Part shown: piece after piece, positions 46,102 to 54,849 of the stretch
How the letters are laid out: the number at the start of each line of letters is the position of its first letter
How positions within the stretch are numbered: position 1 is the first letter of the stretch
From: Thiocapsa sp. KS1
GTDB taxonomy: Bacteria; Pseudomonadota; Gammaproteobacteria; Chromatiales; Chromatiaceae
Reading direction: 5' to 3'
DNA length: 64,000 bases
NCBI RefSeq assembly: GCF_001499735.1
Contig: NZ_LN848257.1
Location: forward strand, 3,918,808-3,982,807
The notes under the pieces: generated by a model
Databases searched by the model: none
What the model was told of the DNA's origin: nothing
What the model saw: only the letters and a program-made list of their open reading frames with translations
Made by a program: the position numbers and the translations under genes

Positions 46102-47117
46102 GGTCGTGTCTCTCGGCTGTCGGCTCGGTCGCTTGGGTGAAGATCGCCGTTCTGGTGCGGCGAGACGCTGTCGTGTCCTTCGATCTCGATCTCCAGATCC
46201 CGCCGGCAGATGATGCCGTGCAGGTACATGATCTCGGAGCGGTCGCGCGTCCAGGCGCTCAGCAGTGTGTCGACATCGCGGATGCGCTCCGGATCGCGCA
46301 GGTAGACCTTGAGCAGTGCCGGCGGGCCCTGGTCGGATCGGTGCGGCGCAATCCGCGCATGCGCCACGAGGCTGCGGAGGTTGCGAATCGTCTCCCGGGT
46401 TTGGCGCATCGGCTCCCCCGGATGCATGGTGACATGGCCGACGATGCTCGCGGTGCCCGAGATGGTCAGCTCCAGTGTTCCGCACGGTCCTCTATAGCAG
46501 AGCGCACGTGCGAAGGACGGCGGCCGCGGTCCATAGGGTCGGGGATAGCGGTAGGCGCTGATCTGGCGGGGGTTGCCGATGGGCACGCCCGCTACACGCC
46601 CGGCCAGCAGATGGATCGAGAGTCCCGCTGCCTCGCAACCGATCGCCGTGGCTGCCGGAAAGCAGCGTTCCGGGATCGCGGCCTCCGCAAAGGCCGCGGC
46701 GCGGCCTCTGCAGAAGGCTTGATAGCGCTCCAGGCCCATCTCCTCGTCGTTGATACGGGGCATGTAGTTCCAGATACGCAGCGGATGCGGGAAGCCGGCA
46801 TCGCGCAGGAATCCGAGCAGCTGCACGTAAGCCCGCTGCGTCACGGCCGTCAGGTCGGCCCCGGCGGGCTCTTGGACCAGCAGGTGCGCAAAGAGAAAGT
46901 CGCCGCCGCAGACATAGCCGATGTCGCCCGACCAACCCGACGTGCCGGTCTGCGGCAGACGCCAGACCTCGCGGCGTGGCGAGTCGGCGATGGGCGGGGT
47001 ACCGATTTGGATGCGGCGCGGGTCGGCGGGATCGCGATCATGGTGCAGTCCGAAGCGGATATCGGCGAGCAACCCACCGTCCGCACCGTCCGGATCACTG
47101 CTCGCATACGCGATCAT
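46098..47117 (-). CDS. xanB2: Chorismatase (XanB2/FkbO/Hyg5 family), hydroxybenzoate synthase
   Basis: About 339 residues from the ATG at 47117; an in-frame GTG at 47138 would add seven. The RidA-like chorismatase fold is recognisable by LRIWNYMPRIN, the long CEAAGLSIHLLAG strand region, QISAYRYPRPYGPRPPSFARA and SGTASIVGHVTMHPG followed by QTRETIRNL. Family members hydrolyse chorismate; XanB2 of Xanthomonas makes 3- and 4-hydroxybenzoate for xanthomonadin. Here it is the first gene of the pigment operon and would supply the aromatic starter. Which isomer is made cannot be read with confidence from sequence alone. Confidence 0.88.
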   Translation of the reverse strand: MIAYASSDPDGADGGLLADIRFGLHHDRDPADPRRIQIGTPPIADSPRREVWRLPQTGTSGWSGDIGYVCGGDFLFAHLLVQEPAGADLTAVTQRAYVQLLGFLRDAGFPHPLRIWNYMPRINDEEMGLERYQAFCRGRAAAFAEAAIPERCFPAATAIGCEAAGLSIHLLAGRVAGVPIGNPRQISAYRYPRPYGPRPPSFARALCYRGPCGTLELTISGTASIVGHVTMHPGEPMRQTRETIRNLRSLVAHARIAPHRSDQGPPALLKVYLRDPERIRDVDTLLSAWTRDRSEIMYLHGIICRRDLEIEIEGHDSVSPHQNGDLHPSDRADSRETRP

Positions 47118-47253
47118 GGCGCGATCACACGCCCGCACCCGAGATCGAGGGCATGCTTGCGCCGGATCTCGGTGCCCGTAAACCAGCGCCCGAAGCGGGT
47201 CTCGCGGACCTGGACGGCGTCCATGCCCGTCGGTGCGCCGCAGTGTGCAGGGG

Positions 47254-48090
47254 CTATTCGGTCATCCATTCCCATTGCTTCACTTCGACCAAGTCCTTCG
47301 ACTGAAACACAAACCAGGTGACGACAAACCCGAGGGTCCACCCCGAGATCTGCTCCACCAGCGGGCTGTCTTCGAAGACGGCCCCTTGGAGGTTGTCGTA
47401 GAGGGCGTAAAGGCTGATGAGTTTCTTGCGGTCGCGCTGGTAGAGGCTGGTGCGCAGGCGGGTACCGCCGAAGCCGGCCTCGGCCGCGTAGGCCGGTCGC
47501 TGGGCCGTCGCGTCCGCCGCATCGACCTGATAGTAATAGCGGTTTAATCCCCCGGATCCCCAGAGTGCCTCGGCGCCGATCGACCACTTCCAGGGCCTGT
47601 CGAGCAGGTCGACCCGGCGCCGGTACGAGATCCGCGGGGTGACTGCATAGCCGACGTATCGGACCCCGTGTCCGACCGACAGGGCCGCTCGGACCGGGAG
47701 GTCGAGGATCACCGATTGACTGGAGCGCGGCTCGGTCCATGCCTTGTAGCGCAGCATCGGGCCGATCTCCAGGATCGGGTCCAGGTCGTCCATGCCCTCG
47801 CGTGCCTTGTTGTCGCTGCTGACCGGGACGTTGCCGAAGACGCTGAAGTCGAGCCGCAGTCGGCTCGATTCGCCGAGCACACCCTTGATGCCTTCCTCGT
47901 CCGCTTGGAGCTGTCGGCCCCGATAGATCGGCATGACAAAGGGATAGGGATAGACGCCGGCCTCGCCCGAGCCACGATAATCCGGGATGCGAATCACGCC
48001 GCCCCCGAGTCCGACCTCCCAGAGCGGCAGCTCCTCGGCCGCTGCCGAGGCCGCGAGGGTGGAGAGCAGGATCAGCAGGCGGCCGGCCAT
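47254..48090 (-). CDS. MipA/OmpV family outer-membrane protein
   Basis: About 278 residues with a cleavable signal (MAGRLLILLSTLAASAAAEE) and a beta-barrel pattern of alternating strands: WEVGLGGGVIRIPDYRGSGEAG at the mature N-terminus, LRLDFSVFG, YVGYAVTPRISYRRRV, and the C-terminal TLGFVVTWFVFQSKD. MipA scaffolds murein enzymes in E. coli, but most relatives are of unknown function. I use the ATG at 48090, which starts the signal peptide; an open-frame TTG at 48120 is less likely. It lies 37 bp after the LOG-family gene on the same strand. Confidence 0.87.
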   Translation of the reverse strand: MAGRLLILLSTLAASAAAEELPLWEVGLGGGVIRIPDYRGSGEAGVYPYPFVMPIYRGRQLQADEEGIKGVLGESSRLRLDFSVFGNVPVSSDNKAREGMDDLDPILEIGPMLRYKAWTEPRSSQSVILDLPVRAALSVGHGVRYVGYAVTPRISYRRRVDLLDRPWKWSIGAEALWGSGGLNRYYYQVDAADATAQRPAYAAEAGFGGTRLRTSLYQRDRKKLISLYALYDNLQGAVFEDSPLVEQISGWTLGFVVTWFVFQSKDLVEVKQWEWMTE

Positions 48091-48127
48091 CCCTGTTGCT
48101 TGCCGAAATGCAACGTTCAAAACGGCC

Positions 48128-50098
48128 TCACCCCAGCCGCAGGGTCTGCTTGTAGAAGCGCGGGATGGCGTCCGGGTCGGCGGTCATGAGGATGTTGTCG
48201 AGCACCCAGCTCGGCAGTCGGCCTTGGGCGGTCATGCGTTCGAGCTGGGTCTTGAGTCCATCCCAGTAGAAGCCCTCGCCCGAGCCGTCGAAAAAGACGA
48301 TGGGTCCGGCCTCGATGACGCCGAGCTTCATGTCGGTCAGGGTCAGGCCGATCTCTTCGAGCGTCCCGACTCCGCCCGAGAGGAAGATGTGGAAGCTCGC
48401 GATCTCGAACCAGCGCTGGCGTGACTGGCGGCTGCGTGCCTGGAAGGTCTGGTAATAGTCGGCGCTTTGATTGGGCTTCTGGTCCAGCGTCTCGATGTAG
48501 CTGGAGCCGACCAGCAGCCCGAGTCGGTGCGCGGCCTCGGTCACCTGCAGCATGGCGCCCGGACCGCCGCCGGTGAGGATGCTGATGTCGCTGCCGAACA
48601 GGCCCTTGAGGTTGGCCAGCAGACGCTCGATCTGGCGGGCAGACGCCTTGTCCAGCGGCTTGATGGATCCGTAGATGGCGAAGACCAGGCTCGAGCGGAA
48701 GCGGTCGACCTTCTCGGGTGTCGTGAAATAGCCGCGCAGCCCGCGAAAGACGTGTCGGACGACATGGCCGCGGGTCTGGTTGCACCAGAAGACCTCGATG
48801 CCGAGACCCTCGTAGTCGGCCAGTCGGCCGTGGTCGCGGGCCGACAGAAAATGACCATGCTCGAAGGAGGCGCGGCGAAAGACGATGCGACCGATGCGCT
48901 GGCGCAACCCCGCGGCGCAGATCTCGGTGTGCTCGATGAGATTCGGGAAATAGCCGAGCAGCAGCGTCGCGCGTGCGCCGTCGGCGAGATCCTCCAGGAT
49001 CCCGGTGCCGAATTCGGTACGGGTGTCGAGCTTCAGGCCCTCGGCGACCAGGCCGGCCGCCAGGTCGGTCCCGCCGCGTGGGTCGCGCGGCTCCTCGGGC
49101 CGGGTCCAGATCCGATCCGGCCGACCTCCGTCCAGCAAGGTCTCGGGATGCTGCGTCACCGCCATCATGCGATGCGAGTAGCGATCCTCGAGCGGACCCG
49201 CTTCGAGCCGATCGAAGACCTCCGCGAGCTGCGGATAGTCGTTCCCGCTCTCCGCGTCGGCGGACGAGGTGCTCGCACGGCCATGCCAATAGCGCCGACT
49301 CGGCGTGACCGGGATGGCGTCGTGTACCGAGGCCGCGACGCTTGGATTGATGATCAACCGCTCGGAGCGGTTGATGAACTCCAGATAGACGTTCGTGCCG
49401 CGGGTGGAGACCGGGTCCAGGACCGTGGCCTGTAGATGAAAGCCGAGCGCGTCGTCCAGGTTGCGGAGCACCACGTAGTGGCGGTGCAGAAACATGGAGC
49501 AGGCCGTCACCAGTCCGTCGTTCGGGGGCAGCGCGATGTGATCGACCGCCTCGCGGATCTGCAGGCGGTTCAGTAGATCCTTGCCGTCGGCATGGGTGGC
49601 GATCGCCGTAATCTGCTCGAGCGTCAAGGGGTGGAGAAATCGGAAGAGCTGTCGCTGCGGCCGCAGGATGAGATAGCCGTTGCTGTCGACCGAGAAGCCG
49701 GCCGGGACCTGGATCTCGTTGCCCTGGATGAGTCCGTGGATGGCGGCGGAGTCGAGCCGATTGTCCTGCGGGCAGAACACCAGACGTCCGACCCGCAGGC
49801 CCGGCACCACGATATGTCGTAGATGCTCGGCGATGCCGAATGAGCGGATCGCCGAGACGACCTGGAGCCTGAGCGTGCAATGGTCCCCGTCGAAGAGCGG
49901 CTCTTCGAGCGGGCAGATGTTGATCCCGATCCGAGCGAGCCGGCTGCGGGCGGCAAAGACCAGGTCGGCCTCGCGACCCTTCACGAGCGCGCGAAACCGC
50001 GGCGAGATCGCGAACCGCGCCTCGACCCGAAAGCCTTCCTCGTCGGTGCCGACGAGGGCCGTGATCCAACCGTCGCCGGTTTCGGGTGTCGCGTACAT
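48128..50098 (-). CDS. Large LOG-family (Rossmann-fold) protein, function unknown
   Basis: About 656 residues. The C-terminal third (about 450-640) is a LOG/TIGR00730-type Rossmann domain: ISILTGGGPGAMLQVTEAAHRLG and LSGGVGTLEEIGLTLTDM, where the usual PGGxGTxxE has Ser for Pro. The first 430 residues (FALVKGREADLVFAA, GLVTACSMFLHRHYVVLRNL, LEFINRSERLIINPSVAASVHDA) match nothing I know. LOG enzymes cleave nucleoside monophosphates such as cytokinin precursors, but they have about 200 residues, and E. coli PpnN (454) has another layout. The ATG at 50098 has AGGA upstream. Confidence 0.75.
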   Translation of the reverse strand: MYATPETGDGWITALVGTDEEGFRVEARFAISPRFRALVKGREADLVFAARSRLARIGINICPLEEPLFDGDHCTLRLQVVSAIRSFGIAEHLRHIVVPGLRVGRLVFCPQDNRLDSAAIHGLIQGNEIQVPAGFSVDSNGYLILRPQRQLFRFLHPLTLEQITAIATHADGKDLLNRLQIREAVDHIALPPNDGLVTACSMFLHRHYVVLRNLDDALGFHLQATVLDPVSTRGTNVYLEFINRSERLIINPSVAASVHDAIPVTPSRRYWHGRASTSSADAESGNDYPQLAEVFDRLEAGPLEDRYSHRMMAVTQHPETLLDGGRPDRIWTRPEEPRDPRGGTDLAAGLVAEGLKLDTRTEFGTGILEDLADGARATLLLGYFPNLIEHTEICAAGLRQRIGRIVFRRASFEHGHFLSARDHGRLADYEGLGIEVFWCNQTRGHVVRHVFRGLRGYFTTPEKVDRFRSSLVFAIYGSIKPLDKASARQIERLLANLKGLFGSDISILTGGGPGAMLQVTEAAHRLGLLVGSSYIETLDQKPNQSADYYQTFQARSRQSRQRWFEIASFHIFLSGGVGTLEEIGLTLTDMKLGVIEAGPIVFFDGSGEGFYWDGLKTQLERMTAQGRLPSWVLDNILMTADPDAIPRFYKQTLRLG

Positions 50099-50226
50099 GT
50101 CCTGGTCCTGATGTCGCTGGGGTGTCGCCGGGTGGTCGCCGGGGACGGATCGGCGTTCGGGGACGCGTCCGCCGGGCGGTCTGCTCGCATCCACGCGCCG
50201 GGGTTTACCCGGTGTTTCCCGGCCGA

Positions 50227-50235
50227 TGCTAGAAT
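50227..50235 (+). promoter_or_regulatory. Extended -10 promoter candidate for yebC-ruvCA
   Basis: TGCTAGAAT is an extended -10 element (TG-N-TAGAAT) about 115 bp upstream of yebC in the gap shared with the divergent LOG gene. The -35 region is not convincing, which is usual for extended -10 promoters. The remainder of 50099-50348 shows no gene. Confidence 0.4.
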
Positions 50236-50348
50236 AACCGGCCAAACAACATGCAGCGCGACTCCCGCGGTGTCAACCGGCCCGGCTCATGGTCGCAGTT
50301 CCGGATCCCGGGCGCGCTTGGTCGATTTCGAGTGAAGAGAGGTCATCG

Positions 50349-51098
50349 ATGGCGGGTCACAGCAAATGGGCCAACATCAAGCATCGCAAGGCGGCGCAGG
50401 ACAAACAGCGCGGCAAGGTCTGGACCAAGCTGATCCGCGAGGTGACGGTCGCGAGCCGCGAAGGCGGCGGTGATCCGGGTGCGAACCCGCGGTTGCGTCT
50501 GGCGATGGACAAGGCGTTCGGCGCCAACATGCCGCGCGATACGGTCGAGCGCGCCATCAAGCGCGGTGCCGGCGGGATGGAGGGCGACGACTACGAGGAG
50601 ATCCGCTACGAGGGCTACGGGCCCGGCGGCGTCGCCATCATGGTCGATTGCATGACCGACAACCGCAACCGCACCGCGGCCGAGGTTCGCCATGCCTTCA
50701 GCAAGCACGGCGGCAACCTGGGCACCGACGGCTCGGTCGGCTATCTCTTCACCAAGCAGGGTATCATCAGCTTTCAGCCGGGCACCGACGAGGATGCGGT
50801 GATGGAAGCGGCGCTCGAGGCCGGTGCCGAGGATGTCGTCGCCAACGACGACGGCTCGCTCGACGTGGTCACCACGCCCGAGGCGTTCGCCTCGGTGAAG
50901 GACGCGCTCACCCAAGCCGGGTTCGATACCGAGGTGGCGGAGGTCTCCTACAACGCCGCAACCCTCGCCGAGCTCGACCGCGAGTCGGCCGAGAAGCTGC
51001 TGCGTCTGGTCGATGTCCTCGACGACCTGGACGATGTCCAAGAGGTCTATCACAACGCCGATATCGCCGACGAGATCCTGGCCGAGCTCGATGCTTGA
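50349..51098 (+). CDS. yebC: YebC/PmpR family regulator (TACO1-like)
   Basis: A 249-residue protein with the invariant N-terminus [22 protein letters not shown], then RAIKRGAG and the stretch [22 protein letters not shown]. YebC-family proteins act on translation at difficult sequences or as transcription regulators; it is normally encoded just before ruvC. The ATG at 50349 matches the conserved start. It overlaps ruvC by 8 bp. Confidence 0.95.
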   Translation: MAGHSKWANIKHRKAAQDKQRGKVWTKLIREVTVASREGGGDPGANPRLRLAMDKAFGANMPRDTVERAIKRGAGGMEGDDYEEIRYEGYGPGGVAIMVDCMTDNRNRTAAEVRHAFSKHGGNLGTDGSVGYLFTKQGIISFQPGTDEDAVMEAALEAGAEDVVANDDGSLDVVTTPEAFASVKDALTQAGFDTEVAEVSYNAATLAELDRESAEKLLRLVDVLDDLDDVQEVYHNADIADEILAELDA

Positions 51099-51678
51099 AG
51101 ATCCGCAGCGACCGGTCGGCGTTTGCGTCGGCCGCACGCCGAGCGGATCACCGGCGAAGCTCCGCCATCGCATCCTGGGCATCGATCCCGGCTCGCGCAC
51201 GACCGGCTACGGGGTCATCGACACCGACGGCCAGCGCAGCCTTTGGATCGCCAGCGGCACCCTGCGGGTCGGCGAATACCCCTGGCCGGATCGTCTCGGT
51301 CGCATCTTCGACGGCGTCGCCGCCATCGTGGCCGAGCATGCGCCGCACGAGATGGCGGTCGAGCAGCTCATCTTCGCCCGTGATCCGACCGCGGCGCTCA
51401 AGATCGGTCAGGCGCGCGGCGCGGCACTCTGCGCCGGGCTCAAATCCGGCGTAACGGTGCATGAATACAGTCCCAAGACGGTCAAGCTCGCCGTCGTCGG
51501 CACCGGCGGGGCCGACAAGGCCCAGGTCCAACACATGATTCGGGTCCTGCTCGCGCTGCCCGAGACACCCTGCGAGGACGAGGCCGACGCCCTGGCGATC
51601 GCGCTCTGTCATGCCCACTCGATGGGCATCCCGGCGCGCGGACGGGCCTCCGCCTCCTGGCGGGATTGGCGCCCGTGA
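51091..51678 (+). CDS. ruvC: Holliday junction resolvase RuvC
   Basis: Endonuclease that resolves Holliday junctions with RuvAB. Catalytic acidic residues are in [24 protein letters not shown] and [16 protein letters not shown]. From the ATG at 51091 (overlapping yebC) the protein has 195 residues, with about 26 residues before the conserved ILGIDPG, longer than usual (about 173 in E. coli). A later non-ATG start is possible. The stop overlaps the ruvA GTG. Confidence 0.95.
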   Translation: MLEDPQRPVGVCVGRTPSGSPAKLRHRILGIDPGSRTTGYGVIDTDGQRSLWIASGTLRVGEYPWPDRLGRIFDGVAAIVAEHAPHEMAVEQLIFARDPTAALKIGQARGAALCAGLKSGVTVHEYSPKTVKLAVVGTGGADKAQVQHMIRVLLALPETPCEDEADALAIALCHAHSMGIPARGRASASWRDWRP

Positions 51679-52283
51679 TCGGCCGTCTGCACGGCCGGAT
51701 CCTCGCCAAGCACCCGCCCCAGCTGCTGTTGGACGTGGGCGGTGTCGGCTACGAGGTCGAGGCCCCCATGTCCACCTTCTACGACCTGCCCGCCGTCGGG
51801 GAGACCGTCGCCCTGGTCACCCATTTGGTGGTGCGCGAGGATGCCTGGTCGCTCTACGGATTCGGCCGCGAGCAGGAGCGCGCGCTCTTTCGTCGTCTGC
51901 TCAAGGTCACCGGCGTCGGCGCCAAGATGGCCTTGGCGATCCTCTCCTCGATGGACGCCGCGCGCTTTGCGCAATGTATCGAGCACGAAGACCTCGACGT
52001 GCTGATCCGGGTCCCGGGGATCGGCCGGAAGACGGCCCAGCGCCTGGTGATGGAATTGCGCGACAGTCTGGATGTGATTCCGGGCAGCGTCCCCCATCTC
52101 CCCGAGACGCGGGCCGGCGGGGCTGATCCGCGCGAGCAGGCGCTCGCCGATGCCGTCAGCGCGCTGGTCGCCCTGGGCTATCGCCCCGTCGATGCGACGC
52201 GGATGGCCCGCGCAGCCGATGACGGCAGCGGCGGAGCCGAGGAGATCATCCGCAGCGCCCTGCGGGCTGCAAGCGCGCGCTGA
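51675..52283 (+). CDS. ruvA: Holliday junction DNA helicase subunit RuvA
   Basis: Tetrameric junction-binding protein that works with the RuvB motor. MIGRLHGRI start, VGGVGYEVEAP in the OB fold, TGVGAKMALAILS and VPGIGRKTAQRLVMELRD (helix-hairpin-helix pair), and the RuvB-contacting C-terminal domain LADAVSALVALGYRP. 202 residues from the GTG at 51675, which overlaps ruvC as GTGA. RuvB, which normally follows, is not encoded downstream; the next gene is glcE after a repeat-bearing gap. Confidence 0.95.
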   Translation: MIGRLHGRILAKHPPQLLLDVGGVGYEVEAPMSTFYDLPAVGETVALVTHLVVREDAWSLYGFGREQERALFRRLLKVTGVGAKMALAILSSMDAARFAQCIEHEDLDVLIRVPGIGRKTAQRLVMELRDSLDVIPGSVPHLPETRAGGADPREQALADAVSALVALGYRPVDATRMARAADDGSGGAEEIIRSALRAASAR

Positions 52284-52292
52284 ACCGCGTCC
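52283..52292. repeat. Single AACCGCGTCC repeat arm at the ruvA stop
   Basis: AACCGCGTCC begins in the ruvA stop codon and equals the right arm of the inverted-repeat elements at 30627 and 42857. No matching inverted arm with the full 10-mer is seen nearby, only CGCGTCC repeated directly a few bases on. It could be a remnant of an element. Confidence 0.5.
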
Positions 52293-52350
52293 CGCGTCCT
52301 TTTGGGGTGGAGCACTTGGTGACCTTGTCAGATGCGTAGCGGCGTCGGCC

Positions 52351-52384
52351 GTAGGTTGGGCACGCTGCGCTTTGCCCAACCTAC
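52351..52384. repeat. REP-like palindrome GTAGGTTGGGCA between ruvA and glcE
   Basis: GTAGGTTGGGCA (52351-52362) and TGCCCAACCTAC (52373-52384) are perfect 12-bp inverted arms around a 10-base loop. Palindromes of this sequence type are common between genes in gammaproteobacteria, and the GTAG head is typical of REP units moved by REP-associated transposases. It marks the place where the ruv operon ends without ruvB. Confidence 0.75.
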
Positions 52385-52431
52385 CGGTTCATGTTGATTT
52401 TGAGGCGTTCGTTAACGACAAGGGGAAACGG

Positions 52432-53529
52432 GTGAGCAACGACCTGACCGCCGAGCTTCAAGACCGGGTCCGCCACGCGGCCGATGCCTCATTGCCTCTT
52501 CGCTTGGAGGGCAACGGCACCAAGTCGGGACTCGGGCGCGCGGTCGATGGCGAGATCCTGTCCCTGTCCGGGCATAGCGGGATCCTCAACTATCAGCCCA
52601 AGGAGCTGGTCGTCACCGCGCGCTGCGGCACCCCGCTGTGCGAGATCGAGGCCGCACTCGCCGAGCAGGGGCAGATGCTCCCGTTCGAGCCGCCGCATTT
52701 CGCCGATGCCTCGGACGAGGGCCGCTCGACCTTGGGTGCGACCCTGGGCGGAACCATCGCCTGCGGTCTCTCCGGGCCTGCGCGACCCTATGCGGGCTCG
52801 GCCCGCGATCTGGTGCTCGGCACACGCGTGCTGACCGGGCGAGCCGAGGTCCTGCGATTCGGTGGCGAGGTGATGAAGAACGTCGCCGGCTATGACATCT
52901 CGCGGCTCATGACCGGGGCCTTCGGGACACTCGGCGTCCTGCTCGACATCAGCGTGAAGGTGCTCCCCATCCCGACGACCGGCCGGACACTGGTGCAGAC
53001 CTGCTCGCCGGCGGAGGCGATCGCGCGCATGACGGGCTGGGCCGCGAAGCCGCTGCCGATCAGCGCGACCTGCTTCGACGGCGAGCAGCTTTGGGTTCGA
53101 CTGTCCGGCAACCACGGCGGTGTCTCGGCCGCCGCCGAGCGCATCGGGGACGAGGCGGTCGATGACGGCGAGGCGCTCGCCTTCTGGCGCGAGCAGATCC
53201 GCGAGCAGCGTCATCCCTTCTTTGCCGGCGATGCACCCTTGTGGCGCTTGTCGGTGCCGCCGACCGTCGCGCCCCTGCCTTTGCCGGGCGCCCAGCTGAT
53301 CGAGTGGGGTGGGGCGCAACGCTGGCTGCGCAGCGATGCCGAGGCCGAGGTCATCCGCTCCGCAGTCAGCGCCGTCGGCGGGCATGCCACGCTCTTTCGC
53401 GGGGGTGATCGCCGCTCGGAGGTCTTCCACCCGCTCCCGGCCGGACTCATGACACTGCATCGCGAGATGAAACGGGCCTTCGATCCGAACGGCATCCTGA
53501 ACCCCGGTCGTCTCTACGCGACCCTCTAG
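52432..53529 (+). CDS. glcE: Glycolate oxidase FAD-binding subunit GlcE
   Basis: Subunit of the three-part glycolate oxidase that converts glycolate to glyoxylate at the membrane. The PP-loop FAD domain is visible (LRLEGNGTKSGLG, LSGHSGILNYQPKELVVTARCGTPL, STLGATLGGTIACGLSGPARPYAGSARDLVLG, VMKNVAGYDISRLMTGAFGTLG). The C-terminus FDPNGILNPGRLYATL is typical. 365 residues from a GTG at 52432 preceded by AAGGGG. GlcD, the larger FAD subunit, is not in this window. Confidence 0.93.
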   Translation: MSNDLTAELQDRVRHAADASLPLRLEGNGTKSGLGRAVDGEILSLSGHSGILNYQPKELVVTARCGTPLCEIEAALAEQGQMLPFEPPHFADASDEGRSTLGATLGGTIACGLSGPARPYAGSARDLVLGTRVLTGRAEVLRFGGEVMKNVAGYDISRLMTGAFGTLGVLLDISVKVLPIPTTGRTLVQTCSPAEAIARMTGWAAKPLPISATCFDGEQLWVRLSGNHGGVSAAAERIGDEAVDDGEALAFWREQIREQRHPFFAGDAPLWRLSVPPTVAPLPLPGAQLIEWGGAQRWLRSDAEAEVIRSAVSAVGGHATLFRGGDRRSEVFHPLPAGLMTLHREMKRAFDPNGILNPGRLYATL

Positions 53530-53538
53530 GAGCCAGGC

Positions 53539-54747
53539 ATGCAGACCGAGATCCTGCCCGAGTTTCTGAGCACGCCCGCCGGTCGCGAGGCCGACGCCAT
53601 CCTACGCTCCTGCGTGCACTGCGGCTTCTGCACCGCGACCTGCCCGACCTATCAGCTGCTCGGCGACGAGCTCGACGGCCCGCGGGGGCGCATCTACCAG
53701 ATCAAGCTGGTCATGGAAGGCCAGGCGCCGACACGCATCACCCAGCAGCATCTCGACCGCTGTCTGACCTGCCGCTCCTGCGAGACGACCTGTCCGTCGG
53801 GTGTGCGTTACGCGCGCCTGCTCGATATCGGGCGGCACCTGGTCGAGGAGCGTGTGGAACGGCCTCTGTCCGAACGCCTGTTGCGCTGGGCGCTCGTGAA
53901 GACCGTGCCCTATCCCGAACGTTTCGGCCCCTTGATGCGGATCGGGCGCTGGGTGAAGCCGCTACTGCCCGCCAAGCTCAAGGCGAAGCTGCAGACACCG
54001 CGCCCTGCCGGTGTCTGGCCGAAGCCCGCCGGGCGGCGTCGTATGCTGGTGCTCGGCGGGTGCGTCCAGTGGGTCGCTACACCCAAGACCAACGCGGCGG
54101 CGGCGCGTGTGTTGGCGCGGCTCGGGATCGATCTGATCGAGTCGCCCGACGCCGGTTGTTGCGGTGCCGCGGCCTATCATCTGAGCGCCCTGTCGGACGG
54201 TCTCGATGCGATGCGGCGCAATATCGACGCCTGGTGGCCCGAGATCGAGGCGGGCTGCGAGGCGATTCTGGTCACCGCGAGCGGTTGCGGTGCCATGGTG
54301 AAGGACTACGGCCATGCACTGGCCGAGGATCCCCGCTATGCCGAGCGGGCCGCGCGCGTGGCGGCCTTGGCACGCGATCCGATCGAGGTCATCGCGAGCC
54401 TGGACCTCGCACCGCTCGGCTCGCCGGGTGAAGGTCGCAAGGTTGCCTTCCACGCGCCCTGCACGCTGCAGCACGGCCAGCAGCTCAAGCAGGTGGTGGA
54501 GCCGGTCCTATCGCGGCTCGGGTTTACGATGACCCCTGTGCCGGATGGCCATCTGTGCTGCGGCTCCGCCGGGACCTATTCGATCACGCAGCCCGAGCTC
54601 TCGGCACGTCTGCTTGCGAACAAGGTCGAGGCGCTGGAGTCCGGCCGGCCCGAGCTGATCGCGACGGCCAACGTCGGTTGCCAGCTCCAGATCGGCGGCG
54701 GCACCGAGATTCCTGTCGTCCATTGGCTCGAGCTACTTGACGGCTGA
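53539..54747 (+). CDS. glcF: Glycolate oxidase iron-sulfur subunit GlcF
   Basis: 402 residues with two ferredoxin-type cluster motifs: Cys25/28/31/35 (CVHCGFCTATCP) and Cys75/78/81/85 (CLTCRSCETTCP). Two cysteine-rich CCG domains follow (DAGCCGAAAYH and LCCGSAGTYS). It passes electrons from the flavin subunits to the quinone pool. It starts 9 bp after glcE and has GGAG upstream, so both are one transcription unit. Confidence 0.95.
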   Translation: MQTEILPEFLSTPAGREADAILRSCVHCGFCTATCPTYQLLGDELDGPRGRIYQIKLVMEGQAPTRITQQHLDRCLTCRSCETTCPSGVRYARLLDIGRHLVEERVERPLSERLLRWALVKTVPYPERFGPLMRIGRWVKPLLPAKLKAKLQTPRPAGVWPKPAGRRRMLVLGGCVQWVATPKTNAAAARVLARLGIDLIESPDAGCCGAAAYHLSALSDGLDAMRRNIDAWWPEIEAGCEAILVTASGCGAMVKDYGHALAEDPRYAERAARVAALARDPIEVIASLDLAPLGSPGEGRKVAFHAPCTLQHGQQLKQVVEPVLSRLGFTMTPVPDGHLCCGSAGTYSITQPELSARLLANKVEALESGRPELIATANVGCQLQIGGGTEIPVVHWLELLDG

Positions 54748-54849
54748 GCCGCGCTCGGGGCACTTGGCCTTGTTTTGCGGTCAGATCGCCCTTTTCGCTC
54801 GAAATGCCCTCGGCGCGGCTCAGGTGAAACGAGAAATGAGGATCACATC

